From Dyadobacter psychrophilus (GTDB taxonomy: Bacteria; Bacteroidota; Bacteroidia; Cytophagales; Spirosomataceae), in NCBI RefSeq assembly GCF_900167945.1, contig NZ_FUZA01000001.1:620001-684000 (forward strand): DNA of 64,000 nucleotides, in the 5' to 3' direction. Position 1 is the first letter of the stretch; every line of letters begins with the position of its first letter. Shown piece by piece: positions 37,865 through 45,352 of this stretch. A program made the translations under genes and the position numbers. The notes below the pieces were generated by a model. That model was given only the letters and a program-made list of their open reading frames with translations, was not told where the DNA came from and made no database searches.

Positions 37865-39640
37865 TCAAATCGCGTCCATATACGACTTGTGCGACTTATA
37901 CATTGCAATGCCTTCCTTAAAAGTCATCAACCGCTGCTCGCCGCTGCGCATATTCATCATACTGATGCGGTAAACGATTTCCCAGTGCCGGTAAATCTCT
38001 TTCCATGCGCGGAAAAGTGAATGTCGGGGATCGTAAATGTGCGTGGGCTCGCTGCCGGTCCCGTTTAATTCAATGATTGAAAAGTGCCGCCCTGCGGTTA
38101 AATCTTCCCAGCTTTTGAAACGGATATCGAGACGGCCGAAATAGAAACCCCGAACTTGTGTGCATGCATGGTCGATCACGCTGGTCAGTTCAGGGGTAAT
38201 ATGGTTTTGTAGGTCAATAAACTTGCAGCCCCGGCTGTGGTTGCCGTAAGGAACAAGGTTCAACGTTTCTCCGCCAGCCAGAATTTGATCGAACTGATTA
38301 CCATAAATCTCGGACAAAGCAGGGAGTTGCAGGATGGCCCGGTCGCTTTGTGTGAGCAGCGATAATAAACTGCTTTTCCCATCTCCCTTTACACTCAAAA
38401 ATTCCTTTCCTACAATTCCGGAAATGTGCCCGTGATCCTCTCCGGGAAACCGGAAATAAAAGACGCCTATCTCATGAGGATAATCAATATATTCCTGCAC
38501 CAGAAAATTGAACTTACTCGCTAGCCGGTAGTCTTCCAGGTCATCGGAGGTCCGCAAAAGCTTCACCTGTAATCCACGCTCGCCGATGTCGGGTTTGGCG
38601 ATCAGAGGAAATGTAAGTGCCGATTCACACAGTAAAGATTTGATCGCATCAGCGCGCATTCCAGCGTGGCAGAGGACAGTTTTGGGATAAAAACCAACCG
38701 GTAACAGCGGATAAATGTCACTTTTGCGTTCATGAATAAAGCCCGAATTCTCGATACCCGGATTAGCGGCGCTAAAAAACAAAAATGATCGGGCGCGTAT
38801 ACTAAGCCATAGCCACAATGGAACCAGCGGCAAGTAAACGCATTCGAACGGCCAGTATTCCCAATGGCGCAGGCGGATCAGGAACCTTCTTGCTTTCCAG
38901 TACAAACTATCAAACCGATGTTTTGCGGGTTTTGCATAAGGTCGGACCGATGTATCAAAGGTTTTTCCAGAAGAAAGATCATGATAGCGAATCCTGCTCT
39001 CACCGGCAACCGGAATTTCCAGCGAGGTGACGCTCACCGTCCGCACATTCTGCGCGTCACCAGACCCGCAGGTTTCGTATCTCAGGTCGTCGCTCATATG
39101 ATAGGAAAGCACTTCTTCGGATGTTGGCAACTGGATTTTTGTCAGCCATTCTTGCAGGTTCTTCTCCCGTTGACCATGCACATGGCGGTCGTACAATGTC
39201 GCCGATGACCAGATATGCGACTTGTTCGGGTCGAGGTGTTTCACATGTTTTTCCTGGCCATCCCAAGTGCAGCGACGCAATTCTTCTTCAACAAAAAGAA
39301 TCAGCGTAAAAGGCTCAATACCATACAGTTCAATGGAATAAAATTTTTCGACAGGTTCTTGCGAGCCAATAATTTCCAGCATTACCATCCCGCGACTTTG
39401 CTGATAATGGCTTTGGCGTATGTGTTTTTCAAAACCACCATTGAGCAAAACGGCAGCAGAATGTCCGTTCCGCAACGCTATCCATGTGCCGCCTGCCTGC
39501 ACATCTTTGGGGTAAATAACAGACTGTCCCCCTGATAGATACGTCTGTGGAAAGATTGCCACGGGTCGGTCTTTATGTTCATCCCGGTTCGAAGTAAGGA
39601 GAACGCCGCTGGCTGTTGGAATAAACGTTACTGTGCACAT
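37865..39640 (-). CDS. NRDE (TANGO2-like) domain fused to an ATP-grasp domain
   Basis: The 591-residue protein joins two families. Residues 1 to about 240 are an NRDE/TANGO2 Ntn-hydrolase-like domain: MCTVTFIP places a Cys at position 2, and LTSNRDEHKDRPVA and GTWIALRNGHSAAVLLNGGF are the family blocks. Residues about 255-300 are hydrophobic and aromatic (YWPFECVYLPLVPLWLWLSI), possibly membrane-associated. From about 330 an ATP-grasp fold of the D-Ala-D-Ala-ligase type follows, with FPLIAKPDIGERG, LVQEYIDYPHEIGVFYFRFP, RGFYFGRLDIRFKSWED and the metal-binding end SIIELNGTGSEPTHIYD. The two families are more often separate proteins, so the fusion implies a shared substrate. The gene overlaps the DinB-like gene by 13 bases. 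The function is unknown. Confidence 0.88.
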   Translation of the reverse strand: MCTVTFIPTASGVLLTSNRDEHKDRPVAIFPQTYLSGGQSVIYPKDVQAGGTWIALRNGHSAAVLLNGGFEKHIRQSHYQQSRGMVMLEIIGSQEPVEKFYSIELYGIEPFTLILFVEEELRRCTWDGQEKHVKHLDPNKSHIWSSATLYDRHVHGQREKNLQEWLTKIQLPTSEEVLSYHMSDDLRYETCGSGDAQNVRTVSVTSLEIPVAGESRIRYHDLSSGKTFDTSVRPYAKPAKHRFDSLYWKARRFLIRLRHWEYWPFECVYLPLVPLWLWLSIRARSFLFFSAANPGIENSGFIHERKSDIYPLLPVGFYPKTVLCHAGMRADAIKSLLCESALTFPLIAKPDIGERGLQVKLLRTSDDLEDYRLASKFNFLVQEYIDYPHEIGVFYFRFPGEDHGHISGIVGKEFLSVKGDGKSSLLSLLTQSDRAILQLPALSEIYGNQFDQILAGGETLNLVPYGNHSRGCKFIDLQNHITPELTSVIDHACTQVRGFYFGRLDIRFKSWEDLTAGRHFSIIELNGTGSEPTHIYDPRHSLFRAWKEIYRHWEIVYRISMMNMRSGEQRLMTFKEGIAMYKSHKSYMDAI

Positions 39641-40134
39641 TGCGCCTGGCGGTATTCAATGGTCGACTTGGCAACACCAAAATGGTCGGCAAGCGGAATG
39701 CCGGCAACGAGCTGCACACCGATTCTCATTAACGCCATGTGGTGCACGGTGTGTTCGAGATTGTAAATCAGCTCGCGTTCATAATTGGTCACGATTTCGC
39801 ATTCAACACCCGAAGATTTGTCTGCATAGGCGAGCCGAAGCGGCTTATTGTCGGTTTTCAAACTAGCCGCCACTTCCCTTAATTTTATGATCGCATAGGT
39901 TCGCTGCGTTTCAATGGCTTTATCACGGCGCCTGGCGTCATAATCAATACAGCCTGTCTGATAACCCCGGCTAAGCTCCTGGAAAAATTCGATCACATGC
40001 CGCACATGTTCGCCCAGCGAAGCACCCGACAGCACATCCAGTTTGAATGAAAATTGCTCTTCATTCAGCTCGTCGAGCATAGCGCTGATCTGGTCCAGCA
40101 CTGCGGTAACTGATTCTGCTATTTTTCTGTTCAT
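39628..40134 (-). CDS. DinB-like four-helix protein
   Basis: The protein has 168 residues. The DinB-like (YfiT/DUF664 type) bundle is recognised from LDELNEEQFSFKLDVLSGAS, GEHVRHVIEFFQEL with a ligand His, and YNLEHTVHHMALMRIGVQL with the later His residues. These positions bind a divalent metal in the family. Bacillus DinB is damage-inducible, and many relatives are thiol-dependent transferases; a reaction cannot be assigned here. The 13-base overlap with the NRDE-ATP-grasp gene suggests coupled translation and perhaps a common pathway. The upstream gap contains the 14-bp minisatellite. Confidence 0.82.
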   Translation of the reverse strand: MNRKIAESVTAVLDQISAMLDELNEEQFSFKLDVLSGASLGEHVRHVIEFFQELSRGYQTGCIDYDARRRDKAIETQRTYAIIKLREVAASLKTDNKPLRLAYADKSSGVECEIVTNYERELIYNLEHTVHHMALMRIGVQLVAGIPLADHFGVAKSTIEYRQAQCAQ

Positions 40135-40165
40135 ATCCCTTTTTGGATCGTTCGGTAAAAACCAT

Positions 40166-40235
40166 GCCGCGCCACGTTGGCCGGGCCACGCTGGCCGGGC
40201 AACGCTGGCCGCGCCACGCTGGCCGCGCCGCGCCC
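40166..40235. repeat. 14-bp GC-rich tandem repeat (minisatellite), five units
   Basis: Five head-to-tail units of 14 bases begin at 40166, 40180, 40194, 40208 and 40222, with consensus GCCGSGCCACGCTG. Units 1-4 differ by one or two bases; unit 5 has lost the end. The tract is nearly all G and C while the surroundings are near average. It lies in the 112-base gap between the doxX stop and the dinB start, about 30 bases upstream of dinB. The period is not a multiple of three and no reading frame uses it. Confidence 0.9.
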
Positions 40236-40246
40236 GGCATATTTCA

Positions 40247-40645
40247 CTATTTTTCCTGTACGCTGATTCCCGAAAGGCTGCCTCGATACCAATAGGCCAA
40301 TGTCAGACAACTGCCTAGCACCAGCAAAGCATAGATAAAAAGCTGCCCCGAGTCGCCCTGCACTTCGATTCCCAGCCGCGTAATGTGCATGAACAGCGCG
40401 CCGGTCATGACGCCGGTCCCGACCAATGCGCCGTAAGGAGTAGTCCGCGGAATTACAATCAATATCGATGCGATCAATTCAAAAACTCCTACCAAGATGC
40501 GCCCCCAGGGCTCCATGCCGACTTTTGAGAAAATATAGACTGATTCGGGCGAAGCTGTAAACTTGAAGTACAGCGTTTGAAACATGATCCCTGCGGCAAC
40601 CAGCCTCAGCACCCACGACCATCTGTTGCGGTTCCGGGAGGTCAT
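40247..40645 (-). CDS. DoxX-like membrane protein
   Basis: The protein has 132 residues with four predicted membrane helices (about 10-28, 50-67, 72-90 and 103-120). The pattern fits the DoxX/MauE-like family: LRLVAAGIMFQTLYFKFTAS at the start, EPWGRILVGVFELIASILIV in the second helix and a Gly-rich third helix. DoxX-type proteins occur near thiol, sulfur or quinone redox genes. It overlaps the upstream YHS gene by 4 bases (start inside the stop), so the two are translated together. A specific role cannot be read from sequence. Confidence 0.82.
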   Translation of the reverse strand: MTSRNRNRWSWVLRLVAAGIMFQTLYFKFTASPESVYIFSKVGMEPWGRILVGVFELIASILIVIPRTTPYGALVGTGVMTGALFMHITRLGIEVQGDSGQLFIYALLVLGSCLTLAYWYRGSLSGISVQEK

Positions 40646-41085
40646 GGCTGTGAATTTTTAATCAATGGCCATTGTACATCTGCCTTATCAATGCGCTCTT
40701 TCTGATTTTTAGACCAGCTATTTTTGACCTTCATATTGTAATTGAAATACAACTTGTCGTCAACAATGGTCCACGTTTCGGCCTGGGTGGGCGCTTTGTG
40801 GCCTTCGGAAGTGCCATAGGCGCAGTAGCCGCCATATTGGGGAACAAACTTTTCAGGCTCGGCTTTGAATGCTTCCAGGTTTGAGCGGCTGGCGAAAAGC
40901 CAGTCCGTTTCCTTGTATTTATAAACAAGGCTGTCAACTCCTTCAACCGGTTTGCCTTCTTTGAAAAACGCTACCACATCGTATCCTTTAATGGCCTTTC
41001 CGCCGGGTGCGAAAATTTCTGAATGCTGGGCGTAGCTGCCCAATGCGGATAATATGAATGCCGCTATTAGAATGAATCTTTTCAT
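40642..41085 (-). CDS. Exported YHS-domain protein, copy 2
   Basis: The protein has 147 residues with a signal peptide ending LGSYAQ. The YHS domain (about 30-95) contains IKGYDVVAFFKEGKPV and PEKFVPQYGGYCAYGTSEGH. These segments surround the Tyr-His-Ser-like core and a single Cys. YHS domains are small metal-linked modules, best known in copper ATPases and in toluene monooxygenases. This is a diverged paralogue of the next upstream gene. It overlaps doxX by 4 bases. Confidence 0.87.
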   Translation of the reverse strand: MKRFILIAAFILSALGSYAQHSEIFAPGGKAIKGYDVVAFFKEGKPVEGVDSLVYKYKETDWLFASRSNLEAFKAEPEKFVPQYGGYCAYGTSEGHKAPTQAETWTIVDDKLYFNYNMKVKNSWSKNQKERIDKADVQWPLIKNSQP

Positions 41086-41100
41086 TGTGATCTGGAAAAT

Positions 41101-41568
41101 TTAAGGTATGAAACGCGCCCAATTCTGATCAGCCCGGCCTTTCAGGCGGGTCTCGTCCTGATTCCAGCTTTTGAGCGTATTATTGAAGTATTTGTTATAA
41201 AAAAGATAAAGCTTGCCGTCCAGGATTTTGAAAGTTTCCGGATCTACTTCTACTTTTTCGCCCTGCTTGCCCATCGCATAAGCGCACCAGCCTCCATACT
41301 GCGGCTCATAGCGGGCAGGGTTCTTTACAAACTCGTCGCGGTTTTGCCGGGAGGTAAACCGATAAGTCGTTCCGTTGTAAGTGGTAGTAATCTCCTTTTT
41401 TCCCTCGATCGCCTTTTGGCTGGTGAAGTAGGCAACCGGGTCGTAGCCCTGGATGGCAAGGTTCTCTTTTTCGAGATTGAATTGCTTTTTGCGTACTTCT
41501 GTGCTTTGGGCAAAAGCTTGACCCGTAAGGAGAAAGAGCAACAGCAGTATGCCAATTTGTTTTTTCAT
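41101..41568 (-). CDS. Exported YHS-domain protein, copy 1
   Basis: The protein has 155 residues from MKKQIGILLLLFLLTGQAFA, the ATG that begins the signal peptide; an upstream ATG at 41601 would add 11 residues. The YHS domain shows NLAIQGYDPVAYFTSQKAIE, TYRFTSRQNRDEFVKNPARY and EPQYGGWCAYAMGKQGEKVE. The tail KLYLFYNKYFNNTLKSWNQD and a final NWARF repeat features of the second YHS protein (LYFNYNMKVKNSWSKNQ and VQWPLI), so the two came from duplication. Its closeness to the spondin lipoprotein gene (50 bases) and to doxX suggests one envelope module. Confidence 0.88.
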   Translation of the reverse strand: MKKQIGILLLLFLLTGQAFAQSTEVRKKQFNLEKENLAIQGYDPVAYFTSQKAIEGKKEITTTYNGTTYRFTSRQNRDEFVKNPARYEPQYGGWCAYAMGKQGEKVEVDPETFKILDGKLYLFYNKYFNNTLKSWNQDETRLKGRADQNWARFIP

Positions 41569-41618
41569 AAGATAATAAGGATAAAAAGTGCCCCGGCCCA
41601 TTGCCGGAGCTGATCGGA

Positions 41619-42905
41619 TTATTGAATTGTTACCTTGATAATATTGCTGATCGCAGGAAGCGTGGTGAATGGGTTAGGATTTGGAACAGGCGCAATTACT
41701 TTACTCTCGGTCAGGGGAGTTCCTGCGAGGTTGAACTGGGTAATGCCCGCTCCCGGGAACTGGTCGATGGCCGTTCCGTTGTCATAAAGGGCCATTGAGG
41801 TTGAGAAGTCGCCGGTTGCATTGGCATCGATATCATTGCCGTGGGTCGAGAAGAACCAGTCATTCGAAAATCCGTACATGGTTGCTACTGCAATGCGGTC
41901 ACCGGGTGCCAGCGTCAGCTGCTGCGAAACCTTGCCTCCTGCATTGCCGCCGATCATTGGAAGGAGCACTGTGCTGGTGGGTTCCTTCAATACATACACA
42001 TTTTTGATCCCACTTTTGGTTTTTAATGCTGCTGCTAAAACGTCGGCATTGCCTTTCTGGGCCAGTTCCTTCAATCCTTCGCCCCGGTCATTTTCACCCA
42101 CTTGGAAAAATGGATTTTCACTGCCGCTGTAAACCACCACCAATATCGGCGAGAGCGGTGTAAAAATGCCTGTCTGCGAGGTCAATACCGTGCTCATCGG
42201 CGCATTGTCGCCTACTTCTGCAATGCGCGTCAGCCCTTCTGTGGTGGCTTTGCCGCTGGAATAGATCGGTTCGGGCAAAAGAAAATCGGTGCCGGCGGTG
42301 TAAGAGATCGCCCAAACGCCCGGACTGAACGGCGTTTCATTAGTGGTGCCGCCCGACTCGTTTTTGATCGTCACAGTGAACCTTGAACTTCCGTCATATT
42401 TCAGCGAAACATTCATCAGCTGCGCAGCAGGAAGGAATGCGTGCCCGTAGTCGTCAATTCCCATTACTTCCTTGATATTTTTCGGGGCGGACTCGGCAGT
42501 TCCGGGATGGACAAGCGTGGCGCCCGGAGCGGCGTTCATCCGGCTGCCATTGTCCCACAATTTGATCTGCGCCGACACGTCGCCGGTAACAGGCGTACCG
42601 TCGTCCCCATAAAGCCTGATGCCGGGATTTTCGGGAGCAAAAAAGAGGTCGTTGCTCCATCCGTACATGGTGGCGAAAGTAAGTCTCTGGTTCTTAGCGG
42701 CTGAAAATGAGAATGACACCGACTGCCCCGGCAGGATAACCGGCGGAGTTCCCGTTCCCTGGAATGTACCCGACTGAACGAGTGGCCGGCTGTCGAGCAC
42801 ATTTTCAATGGTGATTGTTTTAGCCGTCGGCTGGGGCTCGTGGTCTTTGATGCAGGAAGTAAAAATAAGGGCTGTAATAGAAAGCCCGAGCAGTGATTTG
42901 ATCAT
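41619..42905 (-). CDS. Tandem spondin-domain lipoprotein
   Basis: The protein has 428 residues from the start MIKSLLGLSITALIF, which opens a lipoprotein signal (FTSCIKD); upstream starts to 42992 would add 29 residues before the signal. Two spondin-N-like domains are visible. The first (about 30-210) has RLTFATMYGWSNDLFFAPEN and the second (about 240-420) has RIAVATMYGFSNDWFFSTHG. Each follows a GQSVSFSF or GDRIAVAT strand. In animals spondin domains bind lipids and matrix; in bacteria their role is unknown and they are usually surface lipoproteins. It is first in the leftward run spondin-YHS-YHS-DoxX, and a two-component pair diverges 138 bases away. Confidence 0.88.
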   Translation of the reverse strand: MIKSLLGLSITALIFTSCIKDHEPQPTAKTITIENVLDSRPLVQSGTFQGTGTPPVILPGQSVSFSFSAAKNQRLTFATMYGWSNDLFFAPENPGIRLYGDDGTPVTGDVSAQIKLWDNGSRMNAAPGATLVHPGTAESAPKNIKEVMGIDDYGHAFLPAAQLMNVSLKYDGSSRFTVTIKNESGGTTNETPFSPGVWAISYTAGTDFLLPEPIYSSGKATTEGLTRIAEVGDNAPMSTVLTSQTGIFTPLSPILVVVYSGSENPFFQVGENDRGEGLKELAQKGNADVLAAALKTKSGIKNVYVLKEPTSTVLLPMIGGNAGGKVSQQLTLAPGDRIAVATMYGFSNDWFFSTHGNDIDANATGDFSTSMALYDNGTAIDQFPGAGITQFNLAGTPLTESKVIAPVPNPNPFTTLPAISNIIKVTIQ

Positions 42906-42990
42906 GTCGATGTCCGTTTTGCGTGTTTGAATGATGCAAAGCAAAAAAGACGATATCCCACCGCAGTCACGGAAATATAACAAAAGTATC

Positions 42991-43010
42991 ACAGCGAACT
43001 ATCGCGCTGT
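42991..43010. promoter_or_regulatory. Inverted repeat in the spondin/response-regulator intergenic region
   Basis: ACAGCG (42991-42996) and CGCTGT (43005-43010) form a perfect inverted repeat with an 8-base centre, midway between the divergent spondin and response regulator genes. A TATACTTTG element, close to the Bacteroidota -7 box, follows at 43019-43027 for the rightward genes. The repeat is well placed to be an operator shared by both directions. No second copy was seen in the window, so this rests on position and symmetry alone. Confidence 0.35.
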
Positions 43011-43043
43011 TTTATTTATATACTTTGCAAAAAAAGGCAGGGA

Positions 43044-43748
43044 ATGGATTCAAAAAATGTATTGATCATCGAGGATGACGGCGCTATTACCGAGCTGCTG
43101 ACGATCCATCTGGCCGACCTGGGGTGCAGGATCACTGCCGAAAAAAACGGCCAGAACGGGCTTACCAGGGCACTGTCCGAAAGTTTTGAGCTGATCATTC
43201 TCGACGTAATGCTTCCGGGCCTTAATGGAATGGAAGTGTGCAGGAAGATCAGGCAGAGTGACCGGCAGACGCCGATCCTCATGCTGACCGCGCGATCCGA
43301 GGAAATCGACAAAGTAATGGGGCTGGAAACCGGTGCGGACGATTACCTTACCAAACCTTTCAGCGTCCGGGAATTCATCGCCCGGGTGCGGGTGATCTTC
43401 CGCCGCAACGAAGAAAAGGCAAGATACAGCTCGCCGCAATCGGCACAGATTATCATTGCTGGCCTGGAAATCGATGTCGATAAACGCAAGGTGATGCTGC
43501 GGGGCGAGCGCATTGAACTCTCGCCCAGGGAATTTGAACTGATCGTACTGCTGGCTTCCAATCCGGGACGGAGTTACAGCCGCAAACAACTGCTCAGTCT
43601 GGTTTGGGGTTACGATTTTGAAGGATATGAACACACGGTGAACACGCACATCAACCGGCTGAGGGGGAAAATAGAAACCGACGTTTCGAACCCGACATTT
43701 ATACTTACTACCTGGGGCATTGGCTACCGGTTTAACGAAGAATTGTGA
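43044..43748 (+). CDS. OmpR/PhoB-family response regulator
   Basis: The protein has 234 residues. The receiver (1-120) has acidic residues 11-12, the phospho-acceptor Asp54 in LIILDVMLPG, Thr near 82 and Lys104 in DYLTKPFS. The winged-helix domain (about 138-232) shows IELSPREFELIVLLASNPGR, YSRKQLLSLVWGYDFEGYEH and FILTTWGIGYRF. The kinase gene starts one base after its stop, so the two are coupled. It diverges from the spondin/YHS/DoxX genes, which are its most likely targets along with itself. Confidence 0.95.
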   Translation: MDSKNVLIIEDDGAITELLTIHLADLGCRITAEKNGQNGLTRALSESFELIILDVMLPGLNGMEVCRKIRQSDRQTPILMLTARSEEIDKVMGLETGADDYLTKPFSVREFIARVRVIFRRNEEKARYSSPQSAQIIIAGLEIDVDKRKVMLRGERIELSPREFELIVLLASNPGRSYSRKQLLSLVWGYDFEGYEHTVNTHINRLRGKIETDVSNPTFILTTWGIGYRFNEEL

Positions 43749-43749
43749 T

Positions 43750-45240
43750 ATGTCTGTAAAAACCATCAGCGGTAACCTGCTATTCTGGAAGATCAGCGCC
43801 GTTTTTGCCAGTCTTTTGCTGGTACTCGCGCTTGTGTTCGTGCTAATTGGCTCACGGTTTTCCAAAACATATTATATGGCGGCGCACCAGCAGCTTTATG
43901 GTGACATTGCGGGTCACCTGGCCACTTTTACCCAGCCGATCAAAAACGGACGTCCCGATACGACCGTCACACACGACATTATCCATTCCACGATGGTGGC
44001 TAATCCGAGCGTGGAGGTGTATCTGCTTGATACACTTGGAAATATCACCGATTATGTGGTGCCCGAAGCGACTGTTCACATGAAAAAAGTGGATATGGAC
44101 AAAGTGCACGAGTGGCTGGCTGCCGACGATAACCATCGGCCGTTGGGGGACAATCCCAAATATCCCGGCGAGACGAGTATCTTTTCGGCTGCGCCGGTTC
44201 TCGAAAATGGAAAGCTGGCCGGTTATGTCTATGCCGTGCTTGCCAGTGAAAAGCAACAAGAGATCCTGGGCTCGCTCAATAGCGATCTCAATTTCCGCCT
44301 GGCTGTATACATCTTTTTCGCTGCATTGCTGGGTGCGTTTGTTGTCGGTGTGGTGACTTTTTTTCTGATCACCGACAGCATTTGCAGCATCGCGGGCGTG
44401 GTAAAACGATTTCAGGAAGGCGATCATACGGCGCGGATACGTGGGTATGCGAAAGGAAACCTGGGTGTTTTGACCTCCACATTCAATGAAATGGCTGATG
44501 CAATTGTCGAGAATTTCGAGAAAATCACCGCTACTGACCGCTTTCGGCAGGAACTGATCGCCAATGTGTCGCACGACCTCCGAACACCGCTTTCCATCAT
44601 GCAGGGATATGCCGAAACGCTGGCAATCAAACGCGAAACGCTATCCGGCCCGGAAACCGAGCGGTATCTTTCCATTGTTCTGGAAGGGACCAAAAAACTT
44701 TCGGTGCTGGTCGACCAGTTGTTTCAATATTCAAAACTGGAATCCAATGTTGTCGAGCCGCAAAAAGAGCTTTTTCCGATCGGTGAGCTGGCTTCTGACA
44801 TTCTCAGTGCATACCAATTAAAAGCTGAGGAGCGGAATATTCGTTTGAAACTCGATGCTCCTGGCACGCTGCCTGCTGTTTTCGCAGATATTGGCTTAAC
44901 GGAACGGATCTTTCAGAACCTGCTGGATAATGCATTCAAATTCACACCCGACGGCGGACAGATTTCAATTGCCTTGTCGGAAGCGGGCGACGGCGTCAGG
45001 ATCAGGGTGGAAGATACCGGGGTGGGCATTGCCAAAGAGTATCAGGAGCAGATATTTGAACGCTACAAACAAGCCGACCTGCAAGCGGCTTCCGCGAAAG
45101 GCGTCGGGCTGGGTCTGGCGATCGTCCGGAAAATACTGGAATTGCACCAAAGCTCGATCCGTGTTTTCAGCGAGCAGGGAAAAGGCGCGGCATTTGAATT
45201 TGTACTATCCCGCAGTGATGCAGCTCCTCCGTATTCTTGA
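43750..45240 (+). CDS. HAMP-domain sensor histidine kinase
   Basis: The protein has 496 residues from MSVKTISGNLLFWKI, whose ATG lies one base after the response regulator stop; an upstream start at 43720 would overlap that gene. Helix 1 is near 10-32. A periplasmic sensor domain of about 145 residues contains no known motif that I recognise. Helix 2 is near 185-210 and is followed by HAMP. The phospho-acceptor His275 lies in NVSHDLRTPLS. The ATPase has NLLDNAFKFTPDGG, EDTGVGIA and GVGLGLAIVRKI. It is the cognate kinase of the preceding regulator. Its stimulus is unknown; the adjacent YHS and DoxX genes suggest a metal or redox signal. Confidence 0.94.
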   Translation: MSVKTISGNLLFWKISAVFASLLLVLALVFVLIGSRFSKTYYMAAHQQLYGDIAGHLATFTQPIKNGRPDTTVTHDIIHSTMVANPSVEVYLLDTLGNITDYVVPEATVHMKKVDMDKVHEWLAADDNHRPLGDNPKYPGETSIFSAAPVLENGKLAGYVYAVLASEKQQEILGSLNSDLNFRLAVYIFFAALLGAFVVGVVTFFLITDSICSIAGVVKRFQEGDHTARIRGYAKGNLGVLTSTFNEMADAIVENFEKITATDRFRQELIANVSHDLRTPLSIMQGYAETLAIKRETLSGPETERYLSIVLEGTKKLSVLVDQLFQYSKLESNVVEPQKELFPIGELASDILSAYQLKAEERNIRLKLDAPGTLPAVFADIGLTERIFQNLLDNAFKFTPDGGQISIALSEAGDGVRIRVEDTGVGIAKEYQEQIFERYKQADLQAASAKGVGLGLAIVRKILELHQSSIRVFSEQGKGAAFEFVLSRSDAAPPYS

Positions 45241-45352
45241 TCCCAAGCTCCTGCACCAGGGCAAGCCGCCAGTAACAATCTGCCCGTTCGCTTTCCGGTA
45301 AACTTTTGAGGCCTATATTTGCCGTTGAGCAAAACCTTTACTTGTCAAAACA

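Noticed and set aside
40166..40235. CRISPR array
   Set aside because: The repeats are 14 bases long with no spacers, so this is a simple tandem repeat.
43050..43865. A 271-residue open frame on the minus strand
   Set aside because: It is antisense to the response regulator gene and starts inside the kinase gene. No signal peptide or domain is visible.
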